From: Spirochaetia bacterium
GTDB lineage: Bacteria > Spirochaetota > Spirochaetia > Treponematales > Treponemataceae
Assembly (NCBI GenBank): GCA_900767955.1
Contig: CAAGBC010000005.1
Span: 1-37,814 of the forward strand
Reading direction: 5' to 3'
Length of the DNA stretch: 37,814 nt
Every line of letters begins with the position of its first letter. Positions within the stretch are counted from its first letter, which is position 1. Positions 1 through 6,927 of this stretch are shown here, piece by piece. The position numbers and the translations under genes were made by a program. The notes below the pieces were generated by a model, which worked only from the letters and a program-made list of their open reading frames with translations, was not told the DNA's origin and searched no databases.

Positions 1-80
1 CGTGCCCAAGGAGGGGAAGGTTATAGGAAGGGGAACTATCGGGCTTCGGACTCTGAGATAGTCCCCCTTCCTATGTGAAG
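1..80. other. GC-rich left edge with 18-bp inverted repeat; possible 3' end of a truncated gene
   Basis: This stretch is much richer in G and C than anything downstream. Bases 23-40 and 57-74 form an inverted repeat matching at 17 of 18 positions around a 16-base loop. No T-run follows, so it is not a classic intrinsic terminator. Two forward frames are open from the window edge. One stops at 59-61 and ends GTIGLRTLR, which resembles the last residues of formylglycine-generating-enzyme (C-type-lectin-like) domains. The other stops at 76-78 and ends SDSEIVPLPM, which I do not recognise. The gene body lies outside the window, so neither reading can be settled. Confidence 0.3.
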
Positions 81-166
81 TAGTAATAATTTTTATAAAA
101 AAGTAAAAACAAAGAAGGAATAAAAAAAGAAATGATAAAAAAAATCAAACAATGTTTGAAAAAAAA

Positions 167-197
167 GTGAGATCCTGAATCAAGTTCAGGATGACAC
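167..197. repeat. Short dispersed palindrome (ATCCTGAA/TTCAGGAT family)
   Basis: An inverted repeat with arms ATCCTGAA and TTCAGGAT, flanked by GAG on one side and GACA on the other. The same arrangement recurs in either orientation at least eight more times in the window, always between genes. It sits just upstream of the first complete gene. Confidence 0.8.
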
Positions 198-219
198 CGT
201 TTGAAAAAAAAAGGATTCT

Positions 220-990
220 ATGTTAAACGAAGTAAAAACTAAATTAATTGAATTAGCAAATAAATATGAAATAAGTGAATTTGTAAACGAAGATCCAAGT
301 CAGTTTTTGCGTTGGTATAGTGATGTTTGCGATGTGGAAGTTGCTTCTTTTATTGCGGCAATGCTTTCTTTTGGAAATAGAAAACAGTTTATTCCAAAGA
401 TTAAATCTATTTTTGAAAAAGCAGATAAAGCTGGTGGAATATGTGCGTGGATAAAACAAAATAAATTTTATGACGATTTTTGCACAGGGGACTTTGAGAA
501 AAAATTTTATCGATTTTATTCCTACGCGGATATGATTTGCTTTTTTGAAGAAATTAATAATATTTTGCAACGGGCAGATTCCTTTGGTTCATATTTTGCA
601 GAATTGTATAGAAGAAAAGTGAATGAATTAAATGCTAATGCACAAGATGAAATTAATCTTGGATGGATAATTTCTGATGCTTTTCCAAAGTCAAAGATTG
701 TTCCAAAGGGCAAGAATTGTGCTAACAAGCGTGTTCATATGTTTTTGCGTTGGATGGTTAGGCAAAATTCTCCTGTGGATTTGGGTTTGTGGAAGTGGTT
801 TAATTCTTGTGATTTGATTATTCCACTTGATACACATGTTTTGCAAGAGTCAATAAAATTAGGATTGATTTCCGAAAAAGCCACAGGTTCTCTTAAAACT
901 GCAAAATTGATTACTCAGCAGTTAAAGGAAATTTGGAAAGATGACCCTTGCAAAGGTGATTTTGCTTTGTTCGGATTGGGAATTTCTTAA
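220..990 (+). CDS. TIGR02757 family protein (DUF2400)
   Basis: A 256-residue protein that matches the TIGR02757 family along its whole length. The N-terminal part has the family's DVEVASFIAAMLSFGNRKQ block (residues about 38-56). The C-terminal part has NKRVHMFLRWMVR, then DLIIPLDTHV, and ends with DFALFGLGIS. The fold is thought to be related to HhH-GPD DNA glycosylases and the family is common in spirochaetes and Bacteroidetes, but I know of no established reaction. The start at 220 has AAGGA about six bases upstream. A dispersed palindrome lies directly upstream. No terminator is visible before the next gene. Confidence 0.85.
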   Translation: MLNEVKTKLIELANKYEISEFVNEDPSQFLRWYSDVCDVEVASFIAAMLSFGNRKQFIPKIKSIFEKADKAGGICAWIKQNKFYDDFCTGDFEKKFYRFYSYADMICFFEEINNILQRADSFGSYFAELYRRKVNELNANAQDEINLGWIISDAFPKSKIVPKGKNCANKRVHMFLRWMVRQNSPVDLGLWKWFNSCDLIIPLDTHVLQESIKLGLISEKATGSLKTAKLITQQLKEIWKDDPCKGDFALFGLGIS

Positions 991-1055
991 AAAAAATTTA
1001 CTCTTGAATATTTTTGTTAGTATATTTGAAACACCTGCATATTTTTGGAGGAATT

Positions 1056-1493
1056 ATGAAAAGTGGTGTTTTAAATGTAGATGATGCTTTGGAATCAATT
1101 GATGATTTATTGGTTTTTGTTGAACATGCAGAAACCAAACTTAGAAAAGCAAAACGGTGGAGTATTATTGATATTTTTGCGGGAATTATAATTTGCAATT
1201 GCAGAAAATATTCTTGCTTAAAATCAGCTGCGCTCTTTATGGAAGAAATTAATGAACGACTAGAAAAGATGCGATTTATTCTTGGTGGTTTAGGTGTTCC
1301 TGATGTTTATGAATTAAAGATAAATAAAGTTATAGTATTTTTTGATTATATTCCAATGCTTCCTTTTGTAAGCGTTTGGATAACTTCTAAAATTTCAAAA
1401 AGTTTGAAACAAATAATAGAATTAAAAGAAAAGATTTGGTTATTAAAAATCTACATGGAAAGTATGCCTTCTGAAACTTATAATTTAGGATGA
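1056..1493 (+). CDS. Uncharacterised small membrane-associated protein
   Basis: A 145-residue protein starting MKSGVLNVDDALESIDD. The frame stays open further upstream, but this ATG has GGAGG seven bases before it, so I choose it. The sequence shows a charged helical start, a first hydrophobic stretch (about residues 35-48, SIIDIFAGIIIC), a helical middle, a second hydrophobic stretch (about 97-113) and a charged helical tail. Proteins with a similar plan (LNVDDAL..IDD, then one or two membrane segments) occur in Firmicutes without an assigned function. It could be a small bitopic envelope protein. Its stop overlaps the predicted -35 element of the next gene. Confidence 0.65.
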   Translation: MKSGVLNVDDALESIDDLLVFVEHAETKLRKAKRWSIIDIFAGIIICNCRKYSCLKSAALFMEEINERLEKMRFILGGLGVPDVYELKINKVIVFFDYIPMLPFVSVWITSKISKSLKQIIELKEKIWLLKIYMESMPSETYNLG

Positions 1494-1518
1494 AAGTATT
1501 TTTTGTTTTTAGTATACT
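1490..1518 (+). promoter_or_regulatory. Promoter for a probably leaderless radical SAM mRNA
   Basis: A -10 box TATACT (1513-1518) lies 17 bases after a weak -35 match ATGAAA (1490-1495). The -10 ends six bases before the ATG at 1525, so transcription should begin at or next to the start codon. There is no Shine-Dalgarno sequence. Confidence 0.5.
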
Positions 1519-1524
1519 GTAAGC

Positions 1525-3258
1525 ATGAAAATTCTACTTTGTGCTGTTAATGCTTGTTACAATCACACTAATTTAGCTGTTCGTTCAATTTGTCATTATG
1601 TTGATAAATTAGAAATTGTGAATTTTGGTGAATGGACGATTAATCAAAATGTGCAAGATATTTTAAGAGGAATTGCGTCACACAATCCGGATGTAGTTTT
1701 ATTTTCTACATATATTTGGAATGCAGAAATTGTGCAAAAGTTAATTTGTGATGTAAAAAAGATTTTGCCAAAATGCGTGATTGGTGCCGGCGGGCCAGAA
1801 GTGGGATTTTACGCAGAAGGTTATCTTAAAAAATTAAGCAGCCTTGATTTTGTTATGTGTGGCGAAGGCGAAGCAACTGTAGATGAAATTGTTTGCATTT
1901 ATGAAAAATTGTTTGGGACTTGCAACGGGGATTGTGATTTTGACGGAAAATTGTTTCTTGAAAATATAAAAACTGTTAGTGGAATTTATACAAAACTTGG
2001 GGATGAGATTTTCTTTGGCAAAAATCGTGAATTGATTCAAGATTTGTCTGATTTGCCTTTTGCTTATCCACAAATTACTGACCCGGATAATCGCATTTAT
2101 TATTACGAATCAAGTCGCGGTTGTCCTTTTAGTTGTTCTTATTGTATGTCGTCTTTGGATAAGCGTGTTCGTTTTATGCCTTTGGAACGAGTTTTTGAAG
2201 ATATTCAGCGTTTTTTAGATGCCAATGTGCGTTTGGTAAAGTTTGTAGACAGAACTTATAATTTGCAAAGCAAGCGATACATTGCAATTTGGGAATATAT
2301 TTTGGCTCATCACAATGGCAAAACAATGTTCCATTTTGAAATTGAAGCAGAATTTTTAGATGAAGAAGCGTTGGCGTTTTTGCAAAAAGTTCCAGCTGGC
2401 GTAATGCAGTTTGAAATCGGTGTTCAAAGCAGTAACAAAAAAACCCTTGAAGCAGTTGGTCGTTCTTGCGGAACAGAAAAATTGGCAGAAAATATTAAAC
2501 GAATTCCGCGGACAATTCACAGTCACTTGGATTTAATTGCGGGGCTTCCTTTTGAAGATTTAGAGAGTTTTGGAAAATCCTTTGATTTTACAATGGCGCT
2601 AAAACCTGATGCGTTGCAACTTGGATTTTTGAAAGTTCTTCACGGAACTAATATGGAACAATTTGCGATTGCTAATAATTGGAAGTGGATGGAAAATCCG
2701 CCTTATGAAACTTTTTCTACGCCGTATATGTCATACGACGATATGATGTTTTTAAAAGATGTAGAAACTTTGGTGGACGCATATTGGAACAGCGAATCTT
2801 TTGAAAACACAATGAATTACATCGGCAAGATTTTTGGTTTTTGGAATTTCTTTAGTAAACTTGCGACTTTTGCAAAAAAACAAAATGTATTTGATGTTCC
2901 TCATAAGGAAACTTTTTGGTTTGAATATTTAGCAGGTTTTGTAAAAGATTGCCATGATGAACAAAGCAAAGTAGTTTATGAATTGTTGCGTTTTGATTTT
3001 ATTCGCAGCGGAAAAAAAGGCGGATTTCCTGATTGGTACAAGCATAATTACGACAAAGAAGCTCATCGTGCGGCATTGGAACAAAACGGTGGCGTAACAA
3101 ATGCCAGACTTGATTTTGCGTATTCTGATTATGACGAGTTTGCGGTGAATCCTTTTGCAGAGGATATAAAACTTGGTGAAAAAGTTGCGATTTTGTTTAT
3201 GTATCAACGCCGCAATGTAGAAAACAGCGTGAATAAGCAAATTTTACTGAAAAGATAA
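1525..3258 (+). CDS. B12-binding domain/radical SAM protein with DUF4080 C-terminus
   Basis: A 577-residue protein in three parts. Residues 1-130 resemble a cobalamin-binding Rossmann domain, with the GAGGPEVG segment and an FVMCGEGEAT motif. Residues about 190-400 form a radical SAM core with the [4Fe-4S] cluster cysteines C200-x3-C204-x2-C207 in SRGCPFSCSYCMSS. The rest matches DUF4080, ending near the FRSGKKGGFPDWYKHNYD-like block. Proteins of this architecture are assumed to carry out SAM- and possibly B12-dependent chemistry; the substrate is unknown. It is one of several genes here whose -10 box is nearly adjacent to the start codon, and it has no ribosome binding site. Confidence 0.9.
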   Translation: MKILLCAVNACYNHTNLAVRSICHYVDKLEIVNFGEWTINQNVQDILRGIASHNPDVVLFSTYIWNAEIVQKLICDVKKILPKCVIGAGGPEVGFYAEGYLKKLSSLDFVMCGEGEATVDEIVCIYEKLFGTCNGDCDFDGKLFLENIKTVSGIYTKLGDEIFFGKNRELIQDLSDLPFAYPQITDPDNRIYYYESSRGCPFSCSYCMSSLDKRVRFMPLERVFEDIQRFLDANVRLVKFVDRTYNLQSKRYIAIWEYILAHHNGKTMFHFEIEAEFLDEEALAFLQKVPAGVMQFEIGVQSSNKKTLEAVGRSCGTEKLAENIKRIPRTIHSHLDLIAGLPFEDLESFGKSFDFTMALKPDALQLGFLKVLHGTNMEQFAIANNWKWMENPPYETFSTPYMSYDDMMFLKDVETLVDAYWNSESFENTMNYIGKIFGFWNFFSKLATFAKKQNVFDVPHKETFWFEYLAGFVKDCHDEQSKVVYELLRFDFIRSGKKGGFPDWYKHNYDKEAHRAALEQNGGVTNARLDFAYSDYDEFAVNPFAEDIKLGEKVAILFMYQRRNVENSVNKQILLKR

Positions 3259-3281
3259 CAAAAAATTACACAGAAAAACCG

Positions 3282-3311
3282 TTTGCATTTTTTTTGTAAG
3301 CATATTAAATT
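3282..3311 (+). promoter_or_regulatory. Promoter for a probably leaderless flavin reductase mRNA
   Basis: TTTGCA (3282-3287), a 17-base spacer and TTAAAT (3305-3310), or the same pair shifted by one base. The -10 ends seven bases before the ATG at 3318 and no purine-rich ribosome binding site is present. Confidence 0.45.
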
Positions 3312-3317
3312 GTAGTT

Positions 3318-3944
3318 ATGAGTGAATTAATTGATACAAACGCATTATACAATATTGGTTATGGTCTTTATGTTATTACATCTAATGATGGAACAAAAGA
3401 CAATGGAATGATTGGAAATACTGTAATTCAAGTAACTTCTAATCCTATGCAAGTGGTTGTTTGCATTAATAAAGGAAATTATTCCCACGATGTAATTAAG
3501 CAAACAGGAATAATGAATGTAAATTGTCTTTCTACAGAAGCTCCATTTAGTGTTTTTGAAAAATTTGGTTTTTCTAGTGGAAAAGATAAAAACAAATTTG
3601 AAGGCGATGAAGTTGTTCGTTCTGAAAATGGACTTGTTTATCTTTCAAAATACATTAATTCCTTTATGTCACTAAAAGTAGAAAATTATATTGATTTTGG
3701 AACACACGGAATGTTTGTATGTTCTATTACAGAAGCTAAAGTTGTTTCAAAAGCGGAAACAATGTCATATGCTTATTATCACAAAAATGTAAAACCAAAG
3801 CCAAACGCTACAAAAGATTCTAGCGGAAAGAAAAAATGGGTTTGCAAAATTTGTGGATATGTTCACGAAGCAGAAGAATTACCAGAAGATTTTGAATGTC
3901 CAATTTGTGGTCATGGACCTGCAGATTTTGAAGAATTAAAATAA
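3318..3944 (+). CDS. Flavin reductase-rubredoxin fusion
   Basis: A 208-residue protein. Residues 1-150 form a flavin reductase-like FMN-binding split-barrel (ALYNIGYGLYVITS at the start, GNTVIQVTSNPMQVVVCINK, then FGTHGMFVCSITEA). A short lysine-rich linker leads to a rubredoxin-like domain with cysteines C176, C179, C194 and C197 (CKICGYV and CPICGHG). This is the layout of high-molecular-weight rubredoxins, which in anaerobes pass electrons from NAD(P)H oxidoreductases to oxygen- or NO-reducing flavodiiron proteins; that partner role is known for relatives and inferred here. The rubredoxin is the short type found in rubrerythrins. metF starts 20 bases downstream and may be co-transcribed. 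Confidence 0.88.
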   Translation: MSELIDTNALYNIGYGLYVITSNDGTKDNGMIGNTVIQVTSNPMQVVVCINKGNYSHDVIKQTGIMNVNCLSTEAPFSVFEKFGFSSGKDKNKFEGDEVVRSENGLVYLSKYINSFMSLKVENYIDFGTHGMFVCSITEAKVVSKAETMSYAYYHKNVKPKPNATKDSSGKKKWVCKICGYVHEAEELPEDFECPICGHGPADFEELK

Positions 3945-3964
3945 GTTAACATTGTAGGAATAAA

Positions 3965-4861
3965 ATGATTAAGAAATCAAACAAAACTCTTTTTTCATTT
4001 GAAGTTTTTCCACCAAAAAAAACAATGAGTATTGATACTGTTTATAATACTCTTGATGAATTAAAAGATTTAAAACCAGATTTTATAAGTGTTACTTATG
4101 GCGCTGGTGGTAGTGAAAACTGTGAAAATACATTAAACATCGCAAAGCAAATTAAAAATGTTTGTGGTGTAGAAAGCGTTGTTCATATGCCTTGTATTAA
4201 CATGACAAAACAGGACGCTGAATATGTTTTGACACAGTTTAAAGACGCTGGAATTGAAAATATTCTTGCGTTGCGTGGAGACGGAATTGAAGGAAGAGAG
4301 CCTTCTTGTGATTTTAAACATGCAAGTGAGCTTGTTGAATTTATAAAACAATTTGATAGCAAAACAGGTGGAAATCAATTCAAAGTGTTTGGCGCTTGTT
4401 ATCCAGAAAGACATCCAGAATCAGAAGATGTAATGAGTGATATTCAGGGATTAAAAGCTAAAGTTGATGCTGGTGCTACTCATTTGATTTCTCAGTTATT
4501 TTTTGATAATGAAAAGTTCTACAGATTTTTGGAAAGAGCAAAATTGGCAGGAATTACTGTTCCTATTGAAGCGGGGATTATGCCTGCAACTAACAAAAAA
4601 TCTATTGAAAGAATGGTTTCATTAACAAATGCAACTTTGCCACCAAAGTTTATTAACATGATGGAACGATACGGTGATTCTCCAGAAGCTATTAGAGATG
4701 CGGGAATTGCGTATGCGGTAGACCAGATTGTTGATTTAGTTACAAATGGTGTAGATGGAATTCACTTGTATACAATGAACAATTCATATATTGCAAAACG
4801 CATTAATGAAGCAGTACGAAGTTTGTTCACAGTTGCACCAAAAGATTTTGTGATTAAATAA
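3965..4861 (+). CDS. metF: 5,10-methylenetetrahydrofolate reductase
   Basis: A 298-residue TIM-barrel flavoprotein of the MetF family. It begins with the typical LFSFEVFPPKK (Glu in the active-site region), followed by DFISVTYGAGGS, ENILALRGDG (folate/FAD region), GACYPERHPES and THLISQLFFDN. The predicted reaction is reduction of 5,10-methylene-THF to 5-methyl-THF for methionine synthesis. Length is normal for a bacterial MetF without the regulatory domain of eukaryotes. It follows the flavin reductase-rubredoxin gene by 20 bases, with AGGAA as ribosome binding site. Some anaerobic MetF enzymes take electrons from low-potential carriers, so the pairing may be functional, but that is inference. 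A terminator follows at 4965. Confidence 0.95.
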   Translation: MIKKSNKTLFSFEVFPPKKTMSIDTVYNTLDELKDLKPDFISVTYGAGGSENCENTLNIAKQIKNVCGVESVVHMPCINMTKQDAEYVLTQFKDAGIENILALRGDGIEGREPSCDFKHASELVEFIKQFDSKTGGNQFKVFGACYPERHPESEDVMSDIQGLKAKVDAGATHLISQLFFDNEKFYRFLERAKLAGITVPIEAGIMPATNKKSIERMVSLTNATLPPKFINMMERYGDSPEAIRDAGIAYAVDQIVDLVTNGVDGIHLYTMNNSYIAKRINEAVRSLFTVAPKDFVIK

Positions 4862-4936
4862 ATCTGTGTTGAAAAAAAAGATCCTGAAACATTCTTCGAA
4901 GCAAGTGCGTACGAAGAAGCGCAGCGTTCAGGATGA
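4859..4936. repeat. Composite repeat remnant plus long form of dispersed palindrome
   Basis: The stretch AAATCTGTGTTG followed by an A-run, right at the metF stop, matches the last part of the composite repeats at 12294, 17089 and 18791. It runs into a long palindrome: outer arms ATCCTGAA (4881-4888) and TTCAGGAT (4927-4934), inner arms TTCTTCG (4892-4898) and CGAAGAA (4912-4918). Confidence 0.7.
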
Positions 4937-4964
4937 CATTTAGTTGAATTGTGATGAGCAACTG

Positions 4965-5000
4965 ACATCCTGATGTTTTTTCATCAGGATGTTTTTTTTT
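4965..5000 (+). terminator. Intrinsic terminator after metF
   Basis: An 11-bp perfect stem (ACATCCTGATG, 4965-4975, with CATCAGGATGT, 4982-4992), a six-base T-rich loop, and a run of nine T. It lies about 100 bases after the metF stop. Confidence 0.85.
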
Positions 5001-5058
5001 GTCATCCTGATGTTCTTTTAACATCTAACGTTCTTTTGTCATCTATACATTCTTTGTT

Positions 5059-5085
5059 GTCATCCTGACGCAGGTCAGGATCTCA
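5059..5085. repeat. Short dispersed palindrome
   Basis: Arms ATCCTGAC and GTCAGGAT inside the family frame GTC...CTCA. Compared with the copy at 167, the innermost pair changed from A-T to C-G on both arms. It lies between the convergent metF and ECF transporter genes. Confidence 0.75.
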
Positions 5086-5111
5086 ATCATATATATCTAT
5101 GCTAAAATTGA

Positions 5112-5726
5112 TTATTCAGTTTCTTCAGCAGAAAGTTTTGATTTTTGTTTTGATGAAATAGAAATTGCGGCAAAAACTGCTGTACAAATAATTGCTGCTG
5201 CGGTTGCTTCTAAAAGTGCGTTTGGCATAAGAAGTAAAAGTCCTGCAAAATAACCTTTGTTTCCCATTCCTGTAAACATTTGTTCGTGGTAAATCAAATA
5301 TAAACTTCCGATTACAAGACAAGTATGAACTAAAGTTGAAATGAATGCTGCAATAAAAGCTGCAATTGATTTTGGTAATGGAATTATTTTTGTAAATAAA
5401 ACAAACAATGCCCAAACTACAACGCCTAACAAGATTCTTGGTAAAACTGAACACAATGGATTCACGAATAATGGATCTAAAGCACCTGTTGGACTTGTTG
5501 CTGCTAAAATTAAACTAAAAATACCAAATACAGCTCCAGTTGTAATTCCTCCACCTAAGCCAGCAATCATAGCAGCTAGTAATACTGGAATATGCATAAT
5601 TGTTAAAGAAATTGTAGGGCTAATAGAAATCATTCCAAGTCTTGTGATTCCAAGAACGATAATTAATGCACTAAAAGCACCTGTTAATGCAATTTTTTTG
5701 TTAGTAGATAAAGAGTTATTATTCAT
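5112..5726 (-). CDS. ECF transporter S component
   Basis: A 204-residue, very hydrophobic protein with about six membrane segments, of the kind that binds a vitamin or other micronutrient for an energy-coupling-factor transporter. The first helix carries KKIALTGAFSALIIVLGITRLG with the alanine-rich face used to contact EcfT. It is followed by SPTISLTIMHIPVLLAAMIAG and NPLCSVLPRILLG, typical of the DUF3816/pfam12822 S components. The substrate cannot be told from sequence, and no riboswitch was seen upstream. The EcfA/EcfT energising module is not in the window, so it would be a group II component sharing a module encoded elsewhere. AGGAG precedes the start by about six bases. Stop and downstream palindromes lie toward metF. 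Confidence 0.85.
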   Translation of the reverse strand: MNNNSLSTNKKIALTGAFSALIIVLGITRLGMISISPTISLTIMHIPVLLAAMIAGLGGGITTGAVFGIFSLILAATSPTGALDPLFVNPLCSVLPRILLGVVVWALFVLFTKIIPLPKSIAAFIAAFISTLVHTCLVIGSLYLIYHEQMFTGMGNKGYFAGLLLLMPNALLEATAAAIICTAVFAAISISSKQKSKLSAEETE

Positions 5727-5765
5727 TAGTTACTCCTATTCCGATTTGATTTTAGATTATTTGAC

Positions 5766-5794
5766 ATTTTAATGATTTTTATCGATAAGTTCAA
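5766..5794 (-). promoter_or_regulatory. Promoter of the ECF S-component gene with palindrome in spacer
   Basis: On the minus strand, TTGAAC (5794-5789), exactly 17 bases, and TAAAAT (5771-5766). The spacer contains the perfect palindrome TTATCGATAA (5779-5788), a possible operator. The predicted leader is about 30 bases and carries AGGAG. Confidence 0.6.
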
Positions 5795-5812
5795 TTAATG
5801 TTAAATAAAAAT

Positions 5813-5848
5813 GGCTGCCTGTTTCTTTAAATGAAGGATTAGGCAGCC
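5813..5848 (-). terminator. Intrinsic terminator after the haemolysin III-like gene
   Basis: An 8-bp stem (GGCTGCCT with AGGCAGCC) around a 20-base loop, with T-rich sequence on both outer sides. It separates two genes on the minus strand. Confidence 0.75.
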
Positions 5849-5868
5849 TTTTGTTTTGTTATGTTCTA

Positions 5869-6774
5869 TTAAAACTTAAAGAAGAACATAGAGAAGAACA
5901 AGTATACGCTTGCGCCAAGTAAAATAATGTTAGAAATAGAACGCATAAATTTTACTTTGCGTATTTTGTAGAATACAAGTCCAACAATGTAAAGAACGCC
6001 TGCAACAATTAACATAGCAAAACTTTTTTGAGGAAGAGCTTTGTATAATTGTGTACAGATTAATAAAGATGCACATCCTGCAATTGCATAGAAAATAATA
6101 TTTACTAATTCAAGACGGCTTCCTGCGATTGCATACATAATAATTCCGATGAAACATAAAACCCAAACAGAACAGAATACAATAAATCCGAATAAATCTG
6201 TAACAGCTTTGAATGTGTATACTGTGTAAGTAGTTCCGATTACCAAAAAGATAAAAATGTGAGCAAGGCGCTTAAATGTTTCTTTTGCACTTGATGGAGT
6301 TAATGCATGGTCTAGTACAGACATTATGTACATTAAAGTCATAGTTCCGCCAAAGCAGCTAAAAAGTGTAATGTATAAAGTTTTGTCTTCAGCAGGAACT
6401 TTTCCGATTGTGAATACATTTAATAAAACTGTTGCTGCAATAAAAAGACATGCACCAATTCCCTGTACGATAGAACTGAAAATTTCTTCTCCCAGTGTGA
6501 ACGGACGAAGATTTCTTTCTCTTTCTAAGTGTTTCTTTTCTTTTTCGATTGCTTTTGCAGCGCGTTTTTTTGCTTTTTCTGATTTTGCATAATCATCAGC
6601 AGCGTATTTTGCACGAAGACGCTCTGGGTCTTCTGAATATTGTATGTTTAATTCTCTGATTTTGTTGGCTGCTTCTTCTTTGATTTGTCTTATTCTTAAT
6701 GCGCGTTTTTGTTTTAATGATTTTAGTGTAGAAATGCGCACTGCTTTTGCAGCAATTTCATCTTGTCTTGTCAT
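5869..6774 (-). CDS. Haemolysin III/PAQR-like membrane protein with degenerate metal site
   Basis: A 301-residue protein; I start at the ATG followed by TRQDEIAAKA because GGAG precedes it and the region further upstream is low-complexity. Residues 1-90 are a highly charged, probably coiled-coil cytoplasmic extension. Residues about 95-300 hold seven membrane segments. EEIFSSIVQGIGA matches the family's EE..N...HG.GA, MSVLDHA (H156) matches its S..YHA, and KRLAHIFIFLVIGTTYT matches its RLDHS..Y..I.GTYT. The aspartate of RLDH is alanine here, the first His is Gln, and the C-terminal H-x3-H pair is absent. It may therefore lack the zinc site and hydrolase-like chemistry proposed for PAQR proteins. 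The family's haemolytic role is poorly supported. Confidence 0.7.
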   Translation of the reverse strand: MTRQDEIAAKAVRISTLKSLKQKRALRIRQIKEEAANKIRELNIQYSEDPERLRAKYAADDYAKSEKAKKRAAKAIEKEKKHLERERNLRPFTLGEEIFSSIVQGIGACLFIAATVLLNVFTIGKVPAEDKTLYITLFSCFGGTMTLMYIMSVLDHALTPSSAKETFKRLAHIFIFLVIGTTYTVYTFKAVTDLFGFIVFCSVWVLCFIGIIMYAIAGSRLELVNIIFYAIAGCASLLICTQLYKALPQKSFAMLIVAGVLYIVGLVFYKIRKVKFMRSISNIILLGASVYLFFSMFFFKF

Positions 6775-6890
6775 AAGTTTGTTATTCTCCTTTTTTAACG
6801 AATGAGGAAATATTAATCTCCGACTTGATTTTTCAATTCTATCATAAAATGTAATAAAAATAAATGAGCAAAGCAAATATTACTTTTTAA

Positions 6891-6919
6891 TTGTTTTATT
6901 TATTCAAATTTTGTAAAAT
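6891..6919 (+). promoter_or_regulatory. Promoter for a probably leaderless XPB helicase mRNA
   Basis: TTGTTT (6891-6896), a 17-base spacer and TAAAAT (6914-6919). The -10 ends eight bases before the ATG at 6928, and there is no ribosome binding site. Confidence 0.6.
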
Positions 6920-6927
6920 AGACTGTT

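Noticed and set aside
1..80. Intrinsic terminator
   Set aside because: The stem is strong but no T-run follows on either strand.
5341..5772. A 143-codon open frame antisense to the ECF transporter gene
   Set aside because: The opposite strand encodes a convincing membrane protein with promoter and ribosome binding site; the antisense frame is low-complexity and has neither.
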